Positions 5,771 through 13,201 of a DNA stretch of 42,815 bases are shown here, piece after piece. Below the pieces are notes generated by a model that was not told the origin of the DNA, ran no database searches, and saw only the letters and a program-made list of their open reading frames with translations. The stretch spans positions 1 through 42,815 of the forward strand of contig CAYHEP010000003.1 of assembly GCA_964355775.1 (NCBI GenBank). Direction: 5' to 3'. Made by a program: the position numbers and the translations under genes. Origin of the DNA: JBBTSB01 sp964355775 (lineage in GTDB: Bacteria > Patescibacteriota > Minisyncoccia > 2-02-FULL-40-12 > IGHO2-01-FULL-4-A). Position 1 is the first letter of the stretch, and each line of letters starts with the position of its first letter.

Positions 5771-8590
5771 ATCAACTCGCATTTCAAAAAACTTGCGGTG
5801 GTCGCAGTTCTCGTCGGTGCCGTTTTTGTTCCCGCAAAAGCTACTCGTGCCACCGAAACTTCCGTCGGATGCCAGCAAGCATTTCCCTACGAGTACAATC
5901 CGATTCCCAATTCCACGTTTGCGAACTACGAATCAACCGAATATATCAACGGCTACCTTGCCATCCACCTCAAAGTGACGCAAGTCACCGGAGACTATGG
6001 TGGAATTCGCTGGTATCCCAACTTCATCCTCATTGACGACCAATGCCATACATATAGTATGGGACACACCAGTGATATGTTTGGTCTTGATCCCACCGCT
6101 CGCAACATCAGTTTTCGTTTTGACTCACCGAACCACTATCAGCTATACAACGATGACACCAATACGCCGTTAACCTGTAAAGGCTGTTCTGTAACACTTG
6201 ATGCGTTCGCTTCTTTTTTCAAGGTCCGTCTCCACAACAAAGCATACTCCTATGATGGAGTAACTGGTGAAATCACCTCATCCGCCCATCATATCAAAGA
6301 AAATCCATCCACACCGCCACAACTCGAACAATTTCCGGTGCCTTCGGGCTGTCAGCCCATGAGCATCCAAAACGACATGGTGGAGCCGAAACAGTCCGTG
6401 GAATACGTCGGCGGTTTTCCATGGGTGCATTTTCAAAACAATCCATTCCGTCTCGGGCTCGGCTATGATTTCAACCTTAAATTCAAATTTTATGATAGTT
6501 CCTGCACTCCCACGACAACCATTTATGACCGTCCCGTGTTTTTTGGCGAGCCATTTGTTTCCCGTTTTAGCATTCGTTTTACCAGCCCGACGCACTTTAC
6601 TTTATGGAACGACGATCTTGATAGAAAAATCCCATGTCCTGTTTACTGCGAAAGCGATATTACGATTCCTGCATCTGCTAGGTATCTTTCCGTATCGGGC
6701 GTAGGACAGCTTCCAGATGCAAATGGTTTTCTCCAGCCAGCATCGTTTACCTCGATTCCGTTTCCGGTGAAGGAACCCGGCATTGATCCGGTCATAATCA
6801 TTCCAGGTATTTTAGGCTCTTGGGATAAAAACGGCACGATGGTCATCGATCCGGTATTGCACACCTATGATGACTTGATTGAAACCCTGCAAGCCAATGG
6901 CTATGTGCTAGGCACAGATCTTTTCACCTTTCCATATGAATGGCGAAACTCCAATATCGTCTCCGCCCAAGGTCTTCGTGATAAAATCAACGATGTTCAA
7001 GCCATCTGCCAATGCGCAAAAGTAGACCTCGTCGCCCACTCCATGGGCGGTCTTGTCGCCCGTCAATACATCCAATCTTCCGATTACGAAAACGATGTCG
7101 ATCAGTTGATATTTTTGGGGACGCCGCATTTGGGAGGAAGCAAAGCATATCTCTCTTGGGAAGGTGGACAGTTTGGATCAACAAAACTTGATAATTTCAT
7201 GGAGTTTCTTTTCAAACAAGAAGCCAAAAAGGCAGGATACTCATCTCGTTTTGATTATATTCAACACCGAGTTTTTTCCACCCGTGAGTTATTACCGATT
7301 TTCGATTATCTGAGAGACAAAGACACGGGAATTTTAAGAAGCTTTCCGGTCGGATACCCACAAAATACATTTCTTGCAAATCTCACCGCTGGGACATCGT
7401 CCTTCCTTAGTTCCGGGGTAAGAATCTCAAATTTCGTAGGAGATCTTGGAATCTCAAGCACGATAGACAAATTCAGAGTGGTCACTTCTACAAAATTACC
7501 ATTATGGGAAGATGGATACCCAGAAAACTTTGGTGATACCGATACTGATCAAGGATTAGAATTAGGCAATGGCGATGGAACTGTATCATTGGAAAGTGCA
7601 AAATTTATTGATGCTGATCTGACTACCTTGGTTGTGGAACATAGAGAACTCGTTACTCAGGCAGAGGGTATGGTATACAAAAAATTAACTGGAAAAGACC
7701 CAATGATTATGATTAATAAAGATCGAGGTCGAAACTACTGGCTCATTATTAAAATGCTTTCTCCAGCCGATATGCTCATCATCGCTCCCGACGGCAAGCG
7801 CATCGGCAAGGATTTTGCGACTGGACAGGAGATCAACGAGATCCCAGATGCTTTTTATTCTGGATTTTTGACCGATGACGAATATATCACCATTCCAAAT
7901 CCTCTTGACGGTGATTACAAAGTCCAGACACAAGGCACAGGGACAGGGGAATATACAGTAGCTTCCGGCTTCATCACTGCCAGCACATCAGCCGAACAAG
8001 ACTTTACCGGCAACACCATACCCGGAGCTACCAACGAGCTAAATGTTACGATAGACAATTCCCAACCGGAACAGATCGTAATTGTCCCCGCCGACACTAC
8101 GCCACCCAGTATCAATATTACCTCTCCAGTTGCCACTGGCACATACACTCGCTCAAATCTGTTTTCCATTTCAGCCACCATCACCGATCCTTCCGGTGTT
8201 GCTCAAACGCTCCGCTTCTTTGATGGTATTTCCGCGAGTCCGACCTTTGATCCGTTCTTTAGTAAGCTCGGTTTTCATACCGTCCGCATCCAAGCAACCG
8301 ACACCGTCAACAACACCGCAAGCAAGAGTGTTGGCTTTACGATCATCGCAACGTTTGACAGCGGTATTACCGATGCCAGTCGGGCGTATACGCTTGGCTG
8401 GATCAAGACCAAGACTGTCAAAAACTCCATCATCAATAAATTTGAGAATGCACGAGACAACGCGCGAAGACGTGCAAGCGTATTGGGCTCCCTTTCAAGT
8501 TATCTCGATACGCAATATACTAAGAAAACCATTAACCAGCAGGCATACGACATTCTGAAAGAAGATGTTGCATGGTTGCAAACACATTGA
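5771..8590 (+). CDS. Secreted LCAT/lipase-like alpha/beta hydrolase with Ig-like C-terminal domain
   Basis: A large exported protein of 939 residues from the ATC at 5771, or 930 from the GTG at 5798. From 5771 it has a textbook signal peptide: N-S-H-F-K-K, a hydrophobic core LAVVAVLVGAVFV, then PAKATRA. Two divergent copies of a beta-rich unit follow, sharing the pattern I-x-F-R-F/T-S-P-x-H. The hydrolase has the oxyanion-side motif VIIIPGILGSW and the nucleophile elbow AHSMGG (Ser about residue 424), then FLGTPHLGG, as in lecithin:cholesterol acyltransferase-like phospholipases and esterases. After a linker comes an Ig-like domain (DTTPPSINITSP). It may act on host or environmental lipids outside the cell; the substrate is unknown. 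TGA overlaps the next ATG (TGATG). Confidence 0.88.
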   Translation: MNSHFKKLAVVAVLVGAVFVPAKATRATETSVGCQQAFPYEYNPIPNSTFANYESTEYINGYLAIHLKVTQVTGDYGGIRWYPNFILIDDQCHTYSMGHTSDMFGLDPTARNISFRFDSPNHYQLYNDDTNTPLTCKGCSVTLDAFASFFKVRLHNKAYSYDGVTGEITSSAHHIKENPSTPPQLEQFPVPSGCQPMSIQNDMVEPKQSVEYVGGFPWVHFQNNPFRLGLGYDFNLKFKFYDSSCTPTTTIYDRPVFFGEPFVSRFSIRFTSPTHFTLWNDDLDRKIPCPVYCESDITIPASARYLSVSGVGQLPDANGFLQPASFTSIPFPVKEPGIDPVIIIPGILGSWDKNGTMVIDPVLHTYDDLIETLQANGYVLGTDLFTFPYEWRNSNIVSAQGLRDKINDVQAICQCAKVDLVAHSMGGLVARQYIQSSDYENDVDQLIFLGTPHLGGSKAYLSWEGGQFGSTKLDNFMEFLFKQEAKKAGYSSRFDYIQHRVFSTRELLPIFDYLRDKDTGILRSFPVGYPQNTFLANLTAGTSSFLSSGVRISNFVGDLGISSTIDKFRVVTSTKLPLWEDGYPENFGDTDTDQGLELGNGDGTVSLESAKFIDADLTTLVVEHRELVTQAEGMVYKKLTGKDPMIMINKDRGRNYWLIIKMLSPADMLIIAPDGKRIGKDFATGQEINEIPDAFYSGFLTDDEYITIPNPLDGDYKVQTQGTGTGEYTVASGFITASTSAEQDFTGNTIPGATNELNVTIDNSQPEQIVIVPADTTPPSINITSPVATGTYTRSNLFSISATITDPSGVAQTLRFFDGISASPTFDPFFSKLGFHTVRIQATDTVNNTASKSVGFTIIATFDSGITDASRAYTLGWIKTKTVKNSIINKFENARDNARRRASVLGSLSSYLDTQYTKKTINQQAYDILKEDVAWLQTH

Positions 8591-8979
8591 TGAAAATTTG
8601 GAAGAATGTATTTATGTTGCTGATTGTACTTGTACTAGCTTATGTTTTTGCAGTCTTTTTTGGGCAACTTTATGATAATGCTTTTCATTTGCCAACTGGA
8701 TTTAGTAGTTTTATAGCATCTTCGAAAGATTATAAATTTATTGATGGCTTTCCTCTCGCCTACCTCTTTTTCCTCTTCCTCTTCTTCACCATCTTCGGCG
8801 ACCAGCACAAAAAATGGTGGGTCGGGATCGCTTCCATTCCCGCCGCCGCATTCTTGCTTTACTTCGACTTTTCCCATATCTATTTCCATCTCCTCTTTCC
8901 TCTCACCGGTTGGCTGATCGGATTGGGGATCGCAAAATTATTGCACCCCACCTCACTTAGTGGTCCAACCACTAAGTAG
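8590..8979 (+). CDS. Small integral membrane protein, unknown
   Basis: A 129-residue protein with about four hydrophobic segments (for example VFMLLIVLVLAYVFAVFF, AYLFFLFLFFTIF, IASIPAAAFLLYF and LTGWLIGLGIAKLL) and aromatic loops. The ATG at 8590 overlaps the lipase stop (TGATG), so it is translated as part of the lipase unit. It could assist lipase export or simply be co-expressed. No family was recognised. The last codons form a perfect hairpin (8955-8977). Confidence 0.75.
   Translation: MKIWKNVFMLLIVLVLAYVFAVFFGQLYDNAFHLPTGFSSFIASSKDYKFIDGFPLAYLFFLFLFFTIFGDQHKKWWVGIASIPAAAFLLYFDFSHIYFHLLFPLTGWLIGLGIAKLLHPTSLSGPTTK
8955..8977 (+). other. Perfect 10-bp hairpin at the end of a coding region
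   Basis: ACTTAGTGGT (8955-8964) and ACCACTAAGT (8968-8977) form a perfect stem with a 3-nt loop over the last codons of the membrane protein. No T-run follows, so it is not a classical terminator; mRNA end protection or a protein site are possible. Confidence 0.55.
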
Positions 8980-8991
8980 AAATAATACAGG

Positions 8992-9021
8992 TTGCAAAGT
9001 TTGATCGTTGCATGGTAATCT
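8992..9021 (+). promoter_or_regulatory. Promoter TTGCAA-18-TAATCT, 6 nt before ATG 9028
   Basis: The -35 is at 8992-8997. The -10 at 9016-9021 is preceded by TGG (extended -10) and ends 6 nt before the ATG, giving a leaderless transcript. Confidence 0.6.
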
Positions 9022-9027
9022 GGTGGT

Positions 9028-9468
9028 ATGGCAGAGAAAAAAGCTATGTTTGGTGGACTATTTGGCGGTGGTAAACAAGAGCCGTCATCCGCGGAATCCC
9101 CGCCCGAGAAATCAGTTGAACGTCGCATAAGCGACATTGAAGCCGTGCATCTGATTGCCGATCTTTTTCATGCGTTTGATAAAGTCAAGTTCATACATGG
9201 AAGCGTCAATCGGTACGATGCTTTGTTGCTAAAAAAACTTGTTTTAAGGGCGCTCGCAGGAATTCAGGAATCACCTGAAGCATTGAGACAAATTACCAGT
9301 AAATCAGATTGGGCTCCAGAAGAATATAAATTTGAAAAAGGCAAAGGGATTAGAGCTATGGTCATGGATTTATTGCCAACATTTGCAAAAAATGAAGCGC
9401 TTCGCGAGTTTGCCAAGCTGATGCTCGAAGAATTGGAACGTTTGGATGATCAATTGAAAGAGAAATAA
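9028..9468 (+). CDS. Hypothetical soluble protein
   Basis: A 146-residue protein: a Gly/Pro/Ser-rich flexible head (FGGLFGGGKQEP), then a mostly helical body with charged heptad-like runs (LREFAKLMLEELERLDDQLKEK at the end). There is no signal peptide or membrane segment. It has its own leaderless-type promoter and is followed by a long non-coding stretch. I do not recognise the family. Confidence 0.75.
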   Translation: MAEKKAMFGGLFGGGKQEPSSAESPPEKSVERRISDIEAVHLIADLFHAFDKVKFIHGSVNRYDALLLKKLVLRALAGIQESPEALRQITSKSDWAPEEYKFEKGKGIRAMVMDLLPTFAKNEALREFAKLMLEELERLDDQLKEK

Positions 9469-9810
9469 ATACTTTGTGCGACTCGTGATGCTACGGCCGT
9501 CGCCCCGGGACCGTTTTGAAGAACTTTTGGGAACAGCCTCAAAGTTTGGCGCGAGTAGGCGTCCGTCCACGCCCAACCCAATTACTTTGCCAGCCCAAGA
9601 CCCAGACACTGACATGTAATTTCCGGTCCAAACCTGTGCGCTTTTGCGGGGGTCGCAAGCGCACGAAGCTTCCCCTCGAGCCTTCGATAACCGTCGGGTT
9701 GTCCCACCCTAGATCATCGTCGGCAACTCGCTTTCCCGGTGTACACACGGGTATCCGGTGTTGAGTTTCTACATTATATTCCTCTTGTTAAAAAATTCAA
9801 GTAAGAACAA
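9469..9810. other. 342-bp stretch without a convincing gene; probable decayed minus-strand cassette
   Basis: No reading frame here has a credible start. On the minus strand one frame (around 9615-9478) ends in the same residues (RSRGDGRSIT) that close the intact 62-residue gene at 10111-10299, encoded by a 38-bp repeat, but its stop is lost. The plus strand can form a strong hairpin at about 9638-9666 (GTGCGCTT...AAGCGCAC with a G-rich loop) and others. A broken copy of the neighbouring cassette is the simplest reading; a structured RNA cannot be excluded. Confidence 0.5.
9478..9515. repeat. 38-bp repeat, copy 1
   Basis: Matches 10120-10157 at 36 of 38 positions and contains the palindrome ACGGCCGT. 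Here it lies in non-coding sequence. Confidence 0.8.
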
Positions 9811-10089
9811 CTAGCGGAACTTGCGAACGTTCCGCTTTTTGATGAGCTGGAGTATGATGTTCCAGCCATCAAGGGGCATGTAACTGCCACCACAAACGTC
9901 ATAGATTCGTTGAGCCAGAGTGTTAGCCTCACGAACCGTCAACGTATCAGACCGCCTCGGTATGAGCGGTCTCAACTCCTCGATGCGACACAGCGCTACC
10001 TGCTGTGCATCGCGCGAAAAACTATCAACAAACTCATCTTCCGTCCCCGCCATCATTCGCTTGAAGATTTGGAAATATGATGTGGGCAT
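9811..10089 (-). CDS. 92-residue helical protein, paralogue of the 38.8-kb minus gene
   Basis: The ATG at 10089 has AGGAGAGAGG just upstream. The protein is soluble and helical. It shares a colinear pattern with the protein at 38816-39151: PT-Y-x-x-[IL]-F-[KR]-x-[MF]-M-x-G, then Q-x-x-A-x-x-R-[IL]-x-E, then LIP[RK]R, then EA-x-x-L, and a basic tail with IKK/IRK. It is the second gene of a two-gene minus unit behind a membrane peptide. The family is unknown to me. A hairpin overlaps the last codons. Confidence 0.72.
   Translation of the reverse strand: MPTSYFQIFKRMMAGTEDEFVDSFSRDAQQVALCRIEELRPLIPRRSDTLTVREANTLAQRIYDVCGGSYMPLDGWNIILQLIKKRNVRKFR
9813..9840 (+). other. Hairpin followed by T-run at the end of a minus-strand gene
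   Basis: AGCGGAAC (9813-9820) and GTTCCGCT (9829-9836) form an 8-bp stem followed on the plus strand by TTTT. On the minus strand the stem overlaps the last codons of the 92-residue gene, and a T-rich stretch comes about 15 nt later. It may end transcription in one or both directions. Confidence 0.5.
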
Positions 10090-10110
10090 TCCTCTCTCCT
10101 TTCTGCGGAT

Positions 10111-10299
10111 TTATTTTGGGCGACGCGTGATACTACGGCCGTCGCCCCGGGACCGTTGGGGAACTACCCCCCCCGTCTGGCTTTTGAACCATGCCAGCAC
10201 GAGGAGTCCGAGAAGTCCAAGGATGAGGACCACCGCAGGAATGCGGCGGATCCACCCGTGGACCCTTGGGACGTAACGACGACCCAGCGACTCGAACAT
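10111..10299 (-). CDS. 62-residue single-span membrane protein
   Basis: The ATG at 10299 follows GGGAGGTG by a few nt. After a basic head (MFESLGRRYVPRVHGWIRR) there is one strongly hydrophobic helix (PAVVLILGLLGLLVLAWF) and a basic tail (RSRGDGRSITRRPK). The tail is encoded by a 38-bp repeat that recurs at 9478-9515. It heads a two-gene minus unit with promoter TTGCTT-17-CATACT (10351-10346 and 10328-10323). C- and G-ending codons dominate. No family was recognised. Confidence 0.72.
   Translation of the reverse strand: MFESLGRRYVPRVHGWIRRIPAVVLILGLLGLLVLAWFKSQTGGVVPQRSRGDGRSITRRPK
10120..10157. repeat. 38-bp repeat, copy 2 (within a minus-strand gene end)
   Basis: Differs from 9478-9515 at two positions. 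Here it encodes the last residues of the 62-residue membrane protein on the minus strand. Confidence 0.8.
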
Positions 10300-10322
10300 T
10301 TGCACCTCCCTTCGTTGCCCAC

Positions 10323-10383
10323 AGTATGCAGAAACCAAGATTAAAAAGCAAGCATGGAAAAGTTGGTGTGAGTCTGGCATACT
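10323..10383. promoter_or_regulatory. Divergent promoters between a small-gene cassette and the DUF2914 gene
   Basis: Minus: TTGCTT (10351-10346), 17 nt, CATACT (10328-10323). Plus: extended -10 TGG-CATACT (10378-10383), 6 nt before ATG 10390, with no clear -35. Here the two -35 positions do not overlap, unlike the other cassettes. Confidence 0.55.
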
Positions 10384-10389
10384 GAAAGC

Positions 10390-11463
10390 ATGCTCAAGGA
10401 ACGGCTCGCTCGCTATGCACGGCATTGGTCTTCAATCTCGCTGATCGGCGGGTTTATTTTGGACAATCTCACGCTTCGGCGCATTGATCTTTTTTTCGAA
10501 AATCTCGTGTTCCTGATCTACATCGGTATTTGCGCGATCAGCATCACGTTCTTGAGTTTCCACGAAGCTGGACGTCTGCAAGGCAGATGGGCGGAAAAGC
10601 TCCATACGCCGTTTCTACTATTACTCCAATTTGCTTTCGGCGGACTTTTTAGCGGATTTTTTATCTTTTACACCCGCAGTGCGACATTGGTGGCAAGCTG
10701 GCCGTTTCTCTTGGTGCTCTTGGGACTTCTCATCGGTAATGAACTTTTAAAAAATCGCTATCTAGTGTTCACGTTTCGCATGAGTGTATTTTTTATCACG
10801 CTCTTTTCCTTTTTTATTTTCTATGTGCCGATTATCGCAAAAGAAATCTCTCCGCAAATGTTTCTGCTTAGCGGTGGTATCAGCATTATCATCACCGCGC
10901 TTTTCGTATGTTTTATTTCTACTGTGCTTCGTGAAAAAATTCAGAGCAGTATGCGGACGCTAATCTTAAGCATCGGCAGTATCTATCTTGCCGTCAACGT
11001 GATGTATTTTACCAATATTCTCCCGCCGATTCCGCTTTCACTCAAAAGCGCCGGAGTATATCACGATGTGCATAAAGCTGGCGGGGATTATGTCGGAGTG
11101 AGGGAAAGCGATCGTGGTTGGTTTGATTTTTTGAGAAGATATAAAAAAATCCACGTCATAGCGGACGCGCCGGTGTTTGCCTACTCATCAATTTTTGCTC
11201 CGACAAATATTTCGACAACTGTGGTTCATGAGTGGCAGTATCGTGATGATGTGCGAGACCAATGGATGACGATCAGCCGTATTCCGTTTCCCATCACTGG
11301 TGGTCGCGACGGAGGATATCGCGGATACTCGTATAAACTTCACACCCAGCCGGGTCGCTGGCGCGTCAACATCGAAACCGAACGTGGTCAGCTCATTGGT
11401 CGTCTGAAATTTGAAATTATCCGTGTCCCCACGGATCCGTCACTGGAGACGAAGACGCTATAG
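10390..11463 (+). CDS. DUF2914 domain membrane protein
   Basis: A 357-residue protein. About seven hydrophobic helices fill residues 15-225. The extracytoplasmic C-terminal domain ends in the DUF2914 signature: VVHEWQYRD, ITGGRDGGYRGYS, PGRWRVNIET and GRLKFEI. The family is of unknown function and common in proteobacteria and CPR. The ATG lies 6 nt after an extended -10 box. The gene converges on the stomatin-like gene with a 6-bp overlap of stops. Confidence 0.85.
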   Translation: MLKERLARYARHWSSISLIGGFILDNLTLRRIDLFFENLVFLIYIGICAISITFLSFHEAGRLQGRWAEKLHTPFLLLLQFAFGGLFSGFFIFYTRSATLVASWPFLLVLLGLLIGNELLKNRYLVFTFRMSVFFITLFSFFIFYVPIIAKEISPQMFLLSGGISIIITALFVCFISTVLREKIQSSMRTLILSIGSIYLAVNVMYFTNILPPIPLSLKSAGVYHDVHKAGGDYVGVRESDRGWFDFLRRYKKIHVIADAPVFAYSSIFAPTNISTTVVHEWQYRDDVRDQWMTISRIPFPITGGRDGGYRGYSYKLHTQPGRWRVNIETERGQLIGRLKFEIIRVPTDPSLETKTL

Positions 11464-12222
11464 CTGCTTCGAAATATCGCCTTTTATGATGCTCAACGCC
11501 TCTTTGACGGTGGTCATAAACTGCGCGGGGAAGATGATGGTGGAGTTTTTTTCCACGCTGATTTCCGCCATGGTTTGGAGCGTCCGCAGTTGGAGCGCCA
11601 CCGGATGCGCCGAGATGATGTCCGCGGCTTCGCCCAGCTTCACCGCGGCTTGATACTCGCCTTCGGCGGCGACGATCTTTGCACGGCGCTCACGCTCGGC
11701 TTCGGCTTCCTTTGCCATCGCGCGTTGCATGTTTTCAGGAAGGAAGATGTCTTTGATTTCAACCGCAGTCACCTGCGCTCCCCAAGGTTCCGTATGAGCA
11801 TCTATGACTTGTTTGATTTGTTCGTTGATCGCGGATGTTTGCGACAAGAGTTGGTCGAGCATAAACTGTCCCACGACATTGCGCACCGTCGTCTGGCTGA
11901 TTTGATTGACCGCCTGATAGATGTCCTCGATTGCCACGACCGATTTAACCGGATCAACGATGTGATAGTAGGCTACAGCGGCAATATCTATGGAGACATT
12001 GTCCTTGGTGATGATCTTTTGCGAGGGGATGTCCATCGTGATCGTCCTCAACGTGACTTTTACCATTCGCTCAAAGATCGGTATCAAAAACGTCAGCCCG
12101 GGTCCACGCACACCTGTGCACCTTCCCAAGAAGAATATCACTCCGCGCTCGTACTCCTTGAGTACGCGCAAACTGCTGAATACGAGCAACACGACAAACC
12201 CTAGAATGTAGTAAATAATCAT
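11458..12222 (-). CDS. Stomatin/prohibitin-like SPFH-domain protein (slipin)
   Basis: A 254-residue protein with an N-terminal membrane hairpin (IIYYILGFVVLLVF) and the slipin signature EYERGVIFFLGR, GPGLTFLIPIFERMVKV, TMDIPSQKIITKDNVSI, then a charged coiled coil (EAEAERERRAKIVAAEGE). It should oligomerise on the inner membrane and organise membrane domains or proteases. No NfeD partner is next to it. The ATG at 12222 was chosen because it is exactly 6 nt after a TATACT -10 box; a longer frame exists upstream but would cross the promoter. Confidence 0.92.
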   Translation of the reverse strand: MIIYYILGFVVLLVFSSLRVLKEYERGVIFFLGRCTGVRGPGLTFLIPIFERMVKVTLRTITMDIPSQKIITKDNVSIDIAAVAYYHIVDPVKSVVAIEDIYQAVNQISQTTVRNVVGQFMLDQLLSQTSAINEQIKQVIDAHTEPWGAQVTAVEIKDIFLPENMQRAMAKEAEAERERRAKIVAAEGEYQAAVKLGEAADIISAHPVALQLRTLQTMAEISVEKNSTIIFPAQFMTTVKEALSIIKGDISKQL

Positions 12223-12228
12223 ATCTGT

Positions 12229-12236
12229 AGTATAAT
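12229..12236. promoter_or_regulatory. Overlapping divergent -10 boxes
   Basis: Plus TATAAT (12231-12236) faces the methyltransferase. Minus TATACT (12234-12229) faces the SPFH gene and has a TTGCTA 18 nt upstream. The boxes share four base pairs, so the two promoters must exclude one another. Confidence 0.65.
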
Positions 12237-12247
12237 CAAAACCAGCC

Positions 12248-12262
12248 ATGAATAGCAAGTAA
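12248..12262 (+). CDS. Possible 4-codon leader ORF (MNSK) before the methyltransferase
   Basis: ATG-AAT-AGC-AAG-TAA begins 11 nt after the TATAAT box, and its stop is followed at once by the methyltransferase ATG at 12263. It could serve only to load ribosomes by termination-reinitiation, as no Shine-Dalgarno precedes either ATG. Two similar mini-ORFs occur at 13202 and 30024. Confidence 0.35.
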   Translation: MNSK

Positions 12263-13000
12263 ATGGACAAATTTCTAAATAAAATCATTTGTGGGAATGC
12301 CCTAGACGTGATGAAACAAATACCTAACGATTCTGTTCGTCTGATTGTGACATCACCTCCTTACAATCTCAAAAACTCAACCGGCAACGGTATGAAGGAT
12401 GGTCGTGGAGGAAAATGGGCAAATGCTGCACTACAAAATGGATATTCGCATCATAATGATTGTATGCCTCACGAAGAGTACGTGAAATGGCAACGGGATT
12501 GTGTTGCTGAGATGATGAGGATTATACCAGAAGATGGTGCAATTTTCTATAATCATAAATGGCGTGTTCAAGATGGTATTTTACAAGATCGTCATGATAT
12601 TGTGAACGGATTCCCTGTCCGGCAAGTTATTATTTGGAAAAGAAAGGGTGGTCTTAATTTTAATGCAGGATATTTTCTCCCGACATATGAAGTGATCTAT
12701 TTGATCGCAAAACCTGAATTTAAGCTTGCGCCAAAAGCGAATGCACATGGGGATGTGTGGGAATTTACGCAGGAAATGAATAATCCTCATCCCGCGGCTT
12801 TTCCAGTAAAACTGATTGATCGTATTGTGTCATCAACCACTGCCGAAACAGTCCTCGATCCATTTATGGGTTCTGGAACGACAGCTGTATCAGCAATTAA
12901 TTTCAAGCGGAATTATATCGGAATTGATATTTCACCAGAGTATTGCGCGATGGCCCAAAAGAGGATAGAACAGTATCAGGCTCAAGGCAAGCTTTTATAA
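12263..13000 (+). CDS. Type II DNA methyltransferase, beta class (N4-cytosine or N6-adenine)
   Basis: A 245-residue enzyme with catalytic motif IV SPPYNL near residue 31 placed before the SAM-binding motif DPFMGSGTT near residue 197, the order that defines beta-class amino-methyltransferases. The next gene is the start of an MvaI/BcnI-like endonuclease, whose partners are N4-cytosine enzymes at CC(N)GG-type sites, so m4C activity is the best guess. The region is AT-richer than its surroundings, suggesting transfer. Because the partner nuclease is truncated, it may now act as an orphan methylase. Confidence 0.9.
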   Translation: MDKFLNKIICGNALDVMKQIPNDSVRLIVTSPPYNLKNSTGNGMKDGRGGKWANAALQNGYSHHNDCMPHEEYVKWQRDCVAEMMRIIPEDGAIFYNHKWRVQDGILQDRHDIVNGFPVRQVIIWKRKGGLNFNAGYFLPTYEVIYLIAKPEFKLAPKANAHGDVWEFTQEMNNPHPAAFPVKLIDRIVSSTTAETVLDPFMGSGTTAVSAINFKRNYIGIDISPEYCAMAQKRIEQYQAQGKLL

Positions 13001-13005
13001 AATCA

Positions 13006-13170
13006 ATGACTACAAAACCTGTTATTTATACGAAACAAACACTCATATCAAAATTAAAAGAGATTTCGGCGATGGGATTTGTTCCGAATGCACGGCGAGG
13101 TAATGCCGGTGGCGTTGGTAATACGCTCGAAGATTTGCTTGGCATAAAGGAAAACAATTTATACCTTTGA
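13006..13170 (+). pseudogene. Truncated MvaI/BcnI-family restriction endonuclease (N-terminal fragment)
   Basis: A 54-residue frame beginning 5 nt after the methyltransferase. The string GFVPNARRGNAGGVGNTLEDLLGI-ENNL, covering about residues 24-52, is typical of the N-terminus of MvaI/BcnI-type endonucleases, which are usually well over 200 residues. The frame stops right after ENNLYL and the catalytic core is absent. The sequence then switches to the promoter region of the next restriction system, so the gene was probably cut by a recombination that brought that system in. Confidence 0.75.
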
Positions 13171-13195
13171 TCGTAGGATTTCAATATGCTATGCT
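13167..13195 (+). promoter_or_regulatory. Promoter TTGATC-17-TATGCT with embedded inverted repeat
   Basis: The -35 TTGATC (13167-13172) spans the stop codon of the truncated nuclease; the -10 TATGCT is at 13190-13195. An 11-bp inverted repeat, 13173-13183 with 13203-13213 (one G-U pair), surrounds the -10 and start point and could be an operator controlling the restriction system. Confidence 0.6.
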
Positions 13196-13201
13196 GAGAC
13201 C

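Noticed and set aside
9539..9748. 69-codon minus-strand frame in the 9.5-9.8 kb stretch
   Set aside because: It starts with GTG and lacks a ribosome binding site, while all convincing minus-strand small genes here have one; treated as part of a decayed cassette.
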